64,000 bases of DNA from contig NZ_CP040896.1 in the NCBI RefSeq assembly GCF_006337165.1, positions 1,178,001-1,242,000 on the forward strand, in the 5' to 3' direction. Source of the stretch: Hymenobacter jejuensis. Its GTDB lineage: Bacteria; Bacteroidota; Bacteroidia; Cytophagales; Hymenobacteraceae. A model generated the notes under the pieces. It did not search any database. It was given only the letters and a program-made list of their open reading frames with translations, and was not told the DNA's origin. Below, piece by piece: positions 1-7,037 of this stretch. A program made the translations under genes and the position numbers. Numbering within the stretch: position 1 is the stretch's first letter; the number at the start of each line of letters is the position of its first letter.

Positions 1-1
1 C

Positions 2-406
2 GTCAAGCCCGATTTTTACCACTCGCTGGTGCAGGTGCGCCCGCCCGACGAGCTTTCCAGTGCTTTCAAGCCATGGTGTATGCACGGCACCGGTCCGTTC
101 CCAGAGCAACCGGCGCAGGAGTGGGATTTGACGGTGTTCGGTACGGCCGTGGAGGCATATCAGCACCTCATGCAGGGGTTGATGAGCATTCTGAAAGAAT
201 CGATTAGCCTGGTGCGGCAGAACGAGAGAATGATTTACGTCGACGGCGGCTTTGCGCGCAACCCATTGTTTATGCAAACGCTCGCTTGCCAATTTCCGGA
301 CGCCAAAATCCGCACATTGGAAGTGCCCCAAGCCACTGCCCTCGGTGCTCTGATTCACTTAGAGCAAGGCGAGGCGCTGAAGAAAACGCAACTGCTGTTT
401 TCGTGA
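2..406 (+). CDS. FGGY-family carbohydrate kinase, C-terminal part (probably rhamnulokinase-like); 5' end outside window
   Basis: The reading frame is open from the left edge, so the start codon lies outside the window and about 134 C-terminal residues are visible. The end carries the sugar-kinase (FGGY/ASKHA fold) signature: a short helix region followed by IYVDGGFARNPLFMQTLA and then VPQATALGALIHLE, the ATP-binding glycine motif and final helix of this family. These enzymes phosphorylate a sugar in the cytoplasm. Substrate cannot be read from this fragment. L-rhamnulose is inferred because lutABC follows on the same strand and rhamnosidase and rhamnose mutarotase genes lie next door. About 215 bp containing a hairpin repeat separate it from lutA. 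A xylulose-, fuculo- or glycerol-type kinase is not excluded. Confidence 0.8.
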   Translation, partial: VKPDFYHSLVQVRPPDELSSAFKPWCMHGTGPFPEQPAQEWDLTVFGTAVEAYQHLMQGLMSILKESISLVRQNERMIYVDGGFARNPLFMQTLACQFPDAKIRTLEVPQATALGALIHLEQGEALKKTQLLFS

Positions 407-447
407 GCTAAGCTCTCAGAAAACAGCGCTGTCTCCCTTTCTTAAAT

Positions 448-526
448 GTCATGCTGAGCTTGCCGAAGCATCTCTACCGCTTCACCTGATTGGTTCGGTA
501 AGATACTTCGGCAAGCTCAGCATGAC
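448..526. repeat. Dispersed hairpin repeat, CTGAGCTTGCCGAAGCAT family, copy 1
   Basis: Two arms, one beginning GTCATGCTGAGCTTGCCGAA and one ending TTCGGCAAGCTCAGCATGAC, face each other around a loop of about 27 bases. The arms are almost perfectly complementary over roughly 25 bp. A second copy with the same arm core is at 26703-26785, nested in another repeat. It sits between the sugar kinase stop and lutA, where it could act as a weak terminator or mRNA stabiliser; that is inference. Confidence 0.8.
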
Positions 527-620
527 CGACGTAAGGTTTAGTCTTCTTTCCTAGTATTCTTACTAGAACGCCTCTCCCGGCGCTGAGGCCCCTGAAGGCT
601 TGAAGCCTCATTAACACATT

Positions 621-1361
621 ATGAAAGTAGCCTTATTCGTCCCGTGTTACGTGGACCAATTTTACCCGCAGGTCGGCGTAGCGTCGCTGCAGCTGCTGGA
701 GAAACTAGGCGTAAAAGCTGATTTTCCGATGCAGCAAACCTGCTGCGGCCAACCGATGGCCAACAGTGGGTGCGAACGCGACGCGGTTCCGGTGTACCAG
801 CATTTCGTCAAGACGTTTCGCGATTACGACTACGTAGTAGCGCCGGCGGGCAGCTGCGTGTACCACGTCCGGAAGCACTTCGACATCATCGACCAAACCA
901 CAGAGGTTCAGCACGTTCGCACAAACACGCTGGAGTTAGTGGATTTCATCACCACCGTACTCGGCGTGACCGAAATTCCGGGCTCGTTTCCGCACAAAGT
1001 GGGTTTGCACCTAAGCTGCCACGGTCAGCGGGGCCTGCACCAGGCCAACGAATCGGAAATAACGCCGGTGCGCGATGGGCAGCTTCGGCGGCTTTTGTCG
1101 TCGCTGCAAGGCATTGAGCTAACGGAGCTGGACCGCAACGACGAATGCTGTGGCTTCGGCGGCACGTTCTGCGTGGCCGAAGAAGCCGTTTCGGCCCGCA
1201 TGGGCCAGGACCGGGTGCAGGACCACGTACGCAACGGCACCCAGGTACTCACCGGCGGCGACATGTCGTGCCTGATGCACTTGGAAGGCATTGTGCGCCG
1301 CCGCCAGCTCGGCATCAAGGTGATGCACGCCGCCGAATTACTTAATGGAAACCCTGTATGA
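621..1361 (+). CDS. lutA: L-lactate utilization protein LutA ((Fe-S)-binding, CCG domains)
   Basis: A 246-residue protein with two cysteine-rich CCG domains: VPCYVDQFYP followed by QTCCGQP (about residues 8-45) and a second half with HLSCHGQRG and ECCGFGGTFCV (about residues 134-190). This is the typical length and layout of LutA, a cytoplasmic subunit of the three-part iron-sulfur complex LutABC that oxidises L-lactate to pyruvate. The stop codon overlaps the start of the next gene in an ATGA quartet (1358-1361), so translation of lutA and lutB is coupled. With the sugar kinase upstream, the operon is probably used for lactate arising from L-lactaldehyde in deoxysugar breakdown; this link is inferred from position. 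Confidence 0.93.
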   Translation: MKVALFVPCYVDQFYPQVGVASLQLLEKLGVKADFPMQQTCCGQPMANSGCERDAVPVYQHFVKTFRDYDYVVAPAGSCVYHVRKHFDIIDQTTEVQHVRTNTLELVDFITTVLGVTEIPGSFPHKVGLHLSCHGQRGLHQANESEITPVRDGQLRRLLSSLQGIELTELDRNDECCGFGGTFCVAEEAVSARMGQDRVQDHVRNGTQVLTGGDMSCLMHLEGIVRRRQLGIKVMHAAELLNGNPV

Positions 1362-2740
1362 ACCATAGCCATCCTGAGTTGGCGGAGCAATTCGTCAAGG
1401 ACGCGGAGCGCACCACCTGGCACGACGAAACCCTGTGGTTTGTGCGCCAAAAGCGCGACCGCTCGATCTATGCCATTCCCGAATTTCAGGAGTTGCGCGA
1501 GTTGGCTTCTCAGATTAAAAACCACACGCTCAGCCGCTTACACACCTACCTGACGCAGTTTGAAGAAGCGGCCCGCGCCAATGGCGTGCAAGTACATTGG
1601 GCCGCCAACGCCGAAGAACACAACGCCATTGTGCTGAACATTCTGCGGAAGCACGGGGCAGAACGCATCGTCAAAAGCAAGTCGATGCTGACGGAAGAAT
1701 GCCACCTGAACCCGTATTTGCTACAGCATGGTATTCAGGTAGTTGACACCGACCTAGGCGAACGCATTATTCAGTTTCGCAACGAGCCGCCCAGCCACGT
1801 GGTGCTACCGGCTATCCACCTGAAAAAAGAAGATGTGGGCGAAACATTTCACCTGCATCTGGGCACTCTCAAAGGCGAAAAAGATCCGCAAACCCTCACC
1901 GAAGCAGCCCGCCTGCACCTGCGCACCAAGTTCGTGTCGGGACAAGTAGCCATTTCGGGCGTCAACTTTGCCGTGGCCGAAACAGGCAGTGTGGTAGTGT
2001 GCACCAACGAAGGCAACGCCGACTTGGGTGTGACGCTCGCCAAAGTGCACATCGCCTGCATGGGCATCGAGAAGCTCATTCCGCGCCTCACAGATTTGGG
2101 CGTGTTTACGCGCCTGCTGGCCCGCAGCGCTACCGGCCAGCCGGTGACTACCTACACCTCGCACTACACCAAGCCAGGGCCGGGCAAGGAGATGCACATT
2201 GTCATCGTCGACAATGGGCGCACCAAGCAACTCGGCCGCCCCGACTTTCGGGCGTCGCTGAAGTGCATTCGCTGCGGTGCCTGCATGAATACCTGCCCCG
2301 TGTACCGGCGCAGCGGCGGCCACAGCTACGACTTCACGATTCCGGGGCCGATCGGCGCGATTCTGTCGCCGAACATCGACATGCACAAACACAAGTCGCT
2401 GCCTTTTGCCTCGACGCTATGTGGCTCATGCACAGATGTTTGCCCCGTCAAGATTGACATTCACACCCAGCTCTATAAGTGGCGCCAAGTCATTGGGGAG
2501 AATAACGAATTGCCGGCCTCCAAAAAGTGGAGCATGAAGCTCCTGAGTCGCGTGTTGTCGAGCCCCGGCGTGTACGGCTGGGGCGGCAAGGTAGCGCGTG
2601 AATCGCTGCGGTTGTTGCCGCACGGCTTTACGCACGCCAAAGCTTTGAACCCGTGGGCCAAAGCCCGCGAAATGCCCGCGCCGCCCAAGCAAAGCTTTCG
2701 CGAATGGTATGAGCAGCAAAACTCCAACGGCAAGGCATGA
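1358..2740 (+). CDS. lutB: L-lactate utilization iron-sulfur protein LutB
   Basis: A 460-residue protein with an N-terminal LUD domain (roughly residues 70-300) and two 4Fe-4S ferredoxin-type clusters near the C-terminus: CIRCGACMNTCPVYRRSGG (about residue 304 on) and CGSCTDVCPVKID (about residue 352 on). Length and domain order match LutB, the electron-transferring subunit of the LutABC L-lactate dehydrogenase complex. Its start overlaps the lutA stop by 4 bp and its stop overlaps the lutC start by 4 bp (2737-2740), so the three genes form one tightly coupled operon. No frameshift or missing cysteine is seen. Confidence 0.94.
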   Translation: MNHSHPELAEQFVKDAERTTWHDETLWFVRQKRDRSIYAIPEFQELRELASQIKNHTLSRLHTYLTQFEEAARANGVQVHWAANAEEHNAIVLNILRKHGAERIVKSKSMLTEECHLNPYLLQHGIQVVDTDLGERIIQFRNEPPSHVVLPAIHLKKEDVGETFHLHLGTLKGEKDPQTLTEAARLHLRTKFVSGQVAISGVNFAVAETGSVVVCTNEGNADLGVTLAKVHIACMGIEKLIPRLTDLGVFTRLLARSATGQPVTTYTSHYTKPGPGKEMHIVIVDNGRTKQLGRPDFRASLKCIRCGACMNTCPVYRRSGGHSYDFTIPGPIGAILSPNIDMHKHKSLPFASTLCGSCTDVCPVKIDIHTQLYKWRQVIGENNELPASKKWSMKLLSRVLSSPGVYGWGGKVARESLRLLPHGFTHAKALNPWAKAREMPAPPKQSFREWYEQQNSNGKA

Positions 2741-3303
2741 GCACGTCCCGCGAAAGCATTTTAGCAGCCGTTCGGGCCAATCAGCCCGAGGAAGTTCCGC
2801 TACCCACGGTGCCCATATACAGCGGCGAAGCCTCCTTAGAGCGCTTCACGGAAGTGCTCCGCAGCATTGGCGGAGAAGTAGTCCAGGTTGCCGGCCCGGA
2901 ACACTTAGAATCCGCTCTTTTGCAGCTGTTTCCAGCTACCTACCAATGCGCTTCCACGTTGGTGAAGGCCACCGTAGCGGTTGACACGCAAACGCCCACC
3001 GACATACTCGAAGCCGTTGACTTGGCCGTGTTGCAAGGAGAAATTGGCGTGGCGGAAAATGGCGCTATCTGGCTGCCCGAGCAAAACATGCTGAACCGGG
3101 CGCTGCCCTTCATCACGCAGCATTTGGTACTGGTGCTGGACCAGCGCAACCTTGTGGCTACCATGCACGAGGCGTATGCGCAGCTTCCATCGGCAGGTGG
3201 TTACGGCGTTTTCGTCGCGGGCCCTTCCAAAACAGCTGATATTGAGCAGTCCCTAGTCATCGGCGCCCACGGCGCACGCAGTTTGGTGGTATTGGTTTAT
3301 TAG
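2737..3303 (+). CDS. lutC: L-lactate utilization protein LutC (LUD domain)
   Basis: A 188-residue LUD-domain protein starting MSTSRESILAAVRANQP and ending in the family-typical segment with GPSKTADIEQSLVIGAHGA. That segment is the conserved C-terminal signature of LutC/YkgG proteins. It is the third subunit of the lactate oxidation complex and is translationally coupled to lutB by ATGA. Its TAG stop codon (3301-3303) is the first three bases of a perfect 56-bp palindrome that probably ends the transcript. A minus-strand terminator for the convergent GH28 gene follows within 75 bp. Confidence 0.93.
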   Translation: MSTSRESILAAVRANQPEEVPLPTVPIYSGEASLERFTEVLRSIGGEVVQVAGPEHLESALLQLFPATYQCASTLVKATVAVDTQTPTDILEAVDLAVLQGEIGVAENGAIWLPEQNMLNRALPFITQHLVLVLDQRNLVATMHEAYAQLPSAGGYGVFVAGPSKTADIEQSLVIGAHGARSLVVLVY

Positions 3304-3356
3304 AGTTAGTACTAGTTCCCCTCCTCAGCTGAGGAGGGGAACTAGTACTAACTCTA
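3301..3356. repeat. Perfect 56-bp palindrome, CCTCCTCAGCTGAGGAGG family (GC copy A)
   Basis: The 28 bases 3301-3328 are exactly the reverse complement of 3329-3356. The centre is CCTCCTCAGCTGAGGAGG extended by CTAGTTCC/GGAACTAG and by sequence unique to this copy. It starts on the lutC stop codon. Further copies of the core are at 5376-5411, 9937-9978, 18572-18593, 18671-18692, 26595-26616 and 26877-26898. The position between convergent genes fits transcription termination, but no clear T-tract follows. Confidence 0.9.
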
Positions 3357-3373
3357 GCCATTTTACTTCGAAC

Positions 3374-3408
3374 AAAAAAGAAGCTGCTTCAATAGTGAAG
3401 CAGCTTCT
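3374..3408 (-). terminator. Intrinsic terminator of the GH28 gene
   Basis: Read on the minus strand, GAAGCTGCTTC, a 6-base loop and GAAGCAGCTTC form an 11-bp stem followed by TTTTTT. It lies 27 bp beyond the GH28 stop codon. Confidence 0.85.
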
Positions 3409-3434
3409 CCGCATTTTAGCAAAGTCCCCACCCG

Positions 3435-4847
3435 CTAAAAAGTCATGTTGGAGCTGTTTTGCACGGCCACCGGTTCGCGGTTTTCGGGCTTTACGTCCAC
3501 GTTTTTCATCGTCCAGTCTTTGGCGTAGTTGATGCCGCCTGCTTTGCTGGCCGTAATGTCTAGGTCTTCGAAGTGAAAATTCTCCAGAGAAGAGTTGGGT
3601 AATCCTTCGGCGATGATGGCTTGTTTGGCGTTGGTCACCTTCAAGCGAGCCACTTTCACGTCGCGGTAATGCGGCAGTCCACGCGCGGGCTCTACCTTCA
3701 TCAGCATCGTTTTCCAGTGCGCCGGAATGGTTTCGGGGGTGTAGCCGGCGGGCAGCGTGGAGTAGCTGTAGCTCGGGTTCCAGTTCATGCCGATCTCAAC
3801 GGCAGTCCCAACGCCTTCCATCTGCACGTCCTCGAAGGTGATGTCTTCGACAGTGCCGCCACGCGTAAGCGCCGATTTGATGCGGAGGCCCGCAGACGTG
3901 CCTTTGGCCTTCAGATTGTGCGCCCACACGTGGCGAATGCCGCCCGAGGTTTCGCTGCCGCAGGTAAGCAAGCCACCACCAGCCCCGGCGATGCAGTCGC
4001 GAATAACGATGTACTCCGTGGGGCGATTTACGCGCAGACCATCATAATCGCGGCCCGATTTCAGGCAGAAATTGTCGTCGTTGCAGTCGATATCGCAGTT
4101 TTGTACCAGCACGTAGCCGCTCGAATCAATGTCGATGCCGTCGGTGCTGGGACCGTGGCCGCCGATGTTGTTGCGGATGACCAAACCATCGGCCGTAACG
4201 TTTTTGGAGTACAGAATGTGCACCGTCCAGAAGCCTGCGCGCTGGAGCGTAACGCCTTTTAGAGTAACATTTGAGGAGTTGGCAACGAGCAGTGTGCGCG
4301 GGCGTTTGGCGTCGTAATCGACAATCCAGCGCAGACCCTTCTTCTCGTAGTCTTTCCGCAAGGCCCAGTAACTGTCCCAAAAAACCTTGCCTTGGCCATC
4401 GATGGTGCCTTGGCCGGTGACAGCCACGTTTTCCTGGTCCAGAATATTGATCAGGGCGGCGGGCCACGGCATCTCAATGCCGGCTACGCGGGTCGGGATC
4501 TCGGGGTAATCCTTAATATCCTGACTACCAATCAGTTCTACGCCTTTATCCACTTGTAGCGTAACCCCTTTTTTCAGGAAGATGGAGCCAGTGAGGTAGC
4601 GTCCGGGAGCCAGCGTTACGATACCACCTTTTTTGGCGGCCGCATCAATAGCAGCCTGTAAAGCTTTGGTATTGAGCGTCGTACCGTCGCCTTTGGCGCC
4701 ATACTTAGCCGCAGCGAACGTGGTTTTGCCCGTTGGGAAAGCCATCGCGCCTGCTTGCTTCACCCATTCCGGCGCATCAGCAGCCGGTCGGAACGCCAAG
4801 GTTGCCCACAGCGCGAATAAAGAGAGCAGAGAAAGCAGCAATTTCAT
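3435..4847 (-). CDS. Glycoside hydrolase family 28 (polygalacturonase / rhamnogalacturonase-type), secreted
   Basis: About 470 residues with the right-handed beta-helix of GH28. A signal peptide (MKLLLSLLSLFALWATLAF) is followed by AAKYGAKGDGTTLNTKALQA, the usual pectate-lyase-superfamily opening. Catalytic motifs are visible: STDGIDID, NCDIDCNDDNFCLKSG (the DD pair) and LRIKSALTRGG (the RIK motif). It hydrolyses alpha-1,4 bonds to galacturonic acid in pectin or rhamnogalacturonan, in the periplasm or outside. The frame is open up to 5030, but those extra residues overlap the next gene and lack any signal sequence. I chose the ATG at 4847 at the signal peptide; ATG 4856 is the alternative. 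It is the last gene of the minus-strand pectin cluster, 179 bp after rhaM. Confidence 0.88.
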   Translation of the reverse strand: MKLLLSLLSLFALWATLAFRPAADAPEWVKQAGAMAFPTGKTTFAAAKYGAKGDGTTLNTKALQAAIDAAAKKGGIVTLAPGRYLTGSIFLKKGVTLQVDKGVELIGSQDIKDYPEIPTRVAGIEMPWPAALINILDQENVAVTGQGTIDGQGKVFWDSYWALRKDYEKKGLRWIVDYDAKRPRTLLVANSSNVTLKGVTLQRAGFWTVHILYSKNVTADGLVIRNNIGGHGPSTDGIDIDSSGYVLVQNCDIDCNDDNFCLKSGRDYDGLRVNRPTEYIVIRDCIAGAGGGLLTCGSETSGGIRHVWAHNLKAKGTSAGLRIKSALTRGGTVEDITFEDVQMEGVGTAVEIGMNWNPSYSYSTLPAGYTPETIPAHWKTMLMKVEPARGLPHYRDVKVARLKVTNAKQAIIAEGLPNSSLENFHFEDLDITASKAGGINYAKDWTMKNVDVKPENREPVAVQNSSNMTF

Positions 4848-5026
4848 ACGAGGCATCGCTTGCAGGAAAGGAGCAGCCCGTGCGATTCCGGTTGCCGGAA
4901 AAGGACACTGGGACGGTATACAAACTTGCTTTCTCTCAAGCGCAAGACCCTCCCGTACCCTCCTGCTATTGAGCTTTATATCGAGCTCAACAGAAATACG
5001 GATCGCTTTTCGATCCGGCGGGTATT

Positions 5027-5341
5027 TCAATCCGCGTGAAAGACGCGCTCCAGGTTCACTACCACGGGTGAGTTGTCAGGGTTCGTTTCCATCAGATCGG
5101 CCATGTACGCCCACCATTTTTGCATGATCGGCAACGCTGGCAAGCTGTCGGCTAAGTGGCCCTCGGTGCGCTTCTGTACCGCAAACAGCGTTCCGCTGGC
5201 GCGGTCGAGGTAAATGGAATAGTCGCGGATGCCGGCGTTGTGCAGCACCTGCGACAGCTCCGGCCAGATTTCATCGTGCCGACGCTTGTACTCGGCTTCC
5301 ACACCGGGTTTGAGTTTCATGGTGAAAGCGATCTCTTCCAT
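5027..5341 (-). CDS. rhaM: L-rhamnose mutarotase
   Basis: A 104-residue protein, the exact size of RhaM. It has the family motifs [10 protein letters not shown] (about residues 20-29, with the catalytic histidine), [10 protein letters not shown] and [12 protein letters not shown]. RhaM interconverts alpha and beta anomers of L-rhamnose so that freshly released sugar can be taken up or isomerised. It lies between the esterase and GH28 genes of the cluster and close to a GH106 rhamnosidase, so rhamnose is a main product of this locus. The start codon is separated by one base from an AT-rich palindrome (5343-5375), leaving almost no room for a conventional leader. Confidence 0.95.
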   Translation of the reverse strand: MEEIAFTMKLKPGVEAEYKRRHDEIWPELSQVLHNAGIRDYSIYLDRASGTLFAVQKRTEGHLADSLPALPIMQKWWAYMADLMETNPDNSPVVVNLERVFHAD

Positions 5342-5342
5342 A

Positions 5343-5375
5343 TTTACAAGTAGTTGATTGTCAATTATTTATAAA
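5343..5375. repeat. AT-rich palindrome (AT copy 1), upstream of rhaM
   Basis: Core TTGATTGTCAA with arms TTTACAAGTAG and TTATTTATAAA. It is one of at least a dozen copies of the same palindromic design in this window. Here it is next to the rhaM start codon and followed immediately by a GC-family palindrome. Confidence 0.75.
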
Positions 5376-5411
5376 ATCAATTTCCTTCCTCAGCTGAAGA
5401 AGGAAATTGAT
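5376..5411. repeat. Palindrome, diverged CCTCAGCTGA-family copy (GC copy B)
   Basis: A 36-bp near-perfect inverted repeat, ATCAATTTCCTT on one side and AAGGAAATTGAT on the other, around CCTCAGCTGAAG. It lies 26 bp beyond the stop of the minus-strand esterase gene and could be its terminator. Confidence 0.75.
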
Positions 5412-5437
5412 CTAAGTTTTCTGGCAGGGGCTCTGCG

Positions 5438-6988
5438 CTATAATTTCCCTTGCGTCGAAGTCCGCCATTTGTCCGTGCGGAAAGGCGTGGCAGGGAGGCC
5501 GGCGGCGTTGAAGAAGTTGGGTTTGGGCACTTCGCGCCACGCAAAGCGGACGGCTACTGGCTGCTTCACTTGGTCACTCCAGACCACCACCGATTTTCCT
5601 TCAATTTTGGCCTGCGCGGGCACAAATACGCTGTCGGGACCGGCGATGGCAAACTGCCGCAGCGGGCCGCCTTGGGCTACCAAGCCCCCGTCAACGTACT
5701 CGAAGTTGAGGCGCACTTTGCCGTTTTCCACTTTCATGTCGTGGTAAATCGGCCCGGAATAGACGAGGTTTTTCGAGCCGTATTCTTTCGCCAAGGCCCA
5801 CAGCGCGAGCCGGTGCCCGACTACTTCCTTATTGCGCGGGTGAATGTCCAGCGAATCGCCCCAATCGGTGATCACGGCCATGCCGGTGCGCGGCACCGTC
5901 TGCATGGTCAGGAGTTGCGCCTCACGCAATTCGGGGTTGCCGGTGCGGTGCGGCGCGATCTGTACAAAGTAGAACGGCAGGTCGGGCTGCTTCCAATCGG
6001 CGCGCCAGCTCGCAATCATGGCCGGGAACAGCTTGCGATACTGATAGGCCCGATCGACGTTGCTCTCGCCCTGGTACCAGATCACGCCTTTTAGCGTGTA
6101 CGGCACCAGCGGGTGGATCATGGCGTTGTAGAGCTTGTAGGGCGACTTGTTGCTGGTCGGTCCGACGGGCTCGCGCGGTGGCATGCGCGGCGTGTTGGGG
6201 TTGGCGGCTTTCTCTTGTTGATATGCAGCAAGCTGCGCCTTGTAGGTTTCGCGGTCTTGCTCAATCGTCGTCAGCCCGCGTTCGTAGCGGGCCAGAATAG
6301 GCTGCAAATCAGGGTCTTGCTCGAGCACCTCTTTGCGCGTCCACGACTCGGCGGGCGTGCCGCCCCACGACGAATGGATCAACCCAATCGGGAAGTGGGT
6401 CTTCTCCTGCACTTCTTTGGCGAAGAAATACGCGACCGCCGAAAAGTCGCCCACCGTCTGGGGGCTGCATGCCACCCAATTGCCCTGCACATCGCTCTGG
6501 GGTGTGTCGCCCGTCTTTGTCTGCACCGTAAACATGCGGATGGTCGGGTAATTCGCCTTCGGGATTACCTCCTCCGCGTTGATGATGCCCGTGTACGAGC
6601 CGCTGTTGGGCCGCTTCGTCACCGGAAACGCCATGTTCGACTGCCCTGAGCAGAGCCACACTTCCCCTAGCAATACATTGCTGATTTTCAGTGTGTTCTT
6701 ACCCTGAATGGTCAGTGTGTACGGACCACCCGCTTTGGTTGTGGGCACGCGCACGAGCCAGTTGCCCTGCGCATCGGCGACCGCTTTCACCGGAGTCTTG
6801 GCCCAACTCGCACTCACTGTAATCGCCTCACCCGGATCGGCCCACCCCCAAAGTGCCGCGTTGGCTTTTTGCTGCAACACCATGTTGTCGGTGATGAGCG
6901 CGGGCAAGGTAACGTTGGCGAAAGCCGCAGTTGTTGAGGCCAATATACTGGCCGTCAACAAGATGCGTAAAGAAGTCATTTGCTTCAT
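5438..6988 (-). CDS. Sialate O-acetylesterase-like carbohydrate esterase (SGNH fold), secreted
   Basis: About 516 residues. A signal peptide (MKQMTSLRILLTASILASTTAAFA) is followed by an N-terminal beta domain (LPALITDNMVLQQ) and the SASA/SGNH esterase domain. The nucleophile is the serine of WLCSGQSNMAFPV, and a second motif GVIWYQGESNVDRA is present. Family members remove acetyl groups from sugars. In a pectin cluster the likely substrate is acetylated rhamnogalacturonan rather than sialic acid (inference). The frame is open up to 7054, but that would overlap the GH106 stop and put 22 residues before the signal peptide, so I chose the ATG at 6988 (6979 is also possible). It starts 49 bp after the GH106 stop codon, so the two are probably co-transcribed. 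Confidence 0.87.
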   Translation of the reverse strand: MKQMTSLRILLTASILASTTAAFANVTLPALITDNMVLQQKANAALWGWADPGEAITVSASWAKTPVKAVADAQGNWLVRVPTTKAGGPYTLTIQGKNTLKISNVLLGEVWLCSGQSNMAFPVTKRPNSGSYTGIINAEEVIPKANYPTIRMFTVQTKTGDTPQSDVQGNWVACSPQTVGDFSAVAYFFAKEVQEKTHFPIGLIHSSWGGTPAESWTRKEVLEQDPDLQPILARYERGLTTIEQDRETYKAQLAAYQQEKAANPNTPRMPPREPVGPTSNKSPYKLYNAMIHPLVPYTLKGVIWYQGESNVDRAYQYRKLFPAMIASWRADWKQPDLPFYFVQIAPHRTGNPELREAQLLTMQTVPRTGMAVITDWGDSLDIHPRNKEVVGHRLALWALAKEYGSKNLVYSGPIYHDMKVENGKVRLNFEYVDGGLVAQGGPLRQFAIAGPDSVFVPAQAKIEGKSVVVWSDQVKQPVAVRFAWREVPKPNFFNAAGLPATPFRTDKWRTSTQGKL

Positions 6989-7037
6989 GCAGCAGCGAAA
7001 AAGCTTGTCAGGGTTTCGTTTCAGAACAAATAGGGCC

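Noticed and set aside
4848..5030. In-frame N-terminal extension of the GH28 gene
   Set aside because: The residues before the signal peptide are basic and unstructured, and the extension would reach into rhaM; the start at 4847 is more plausible.
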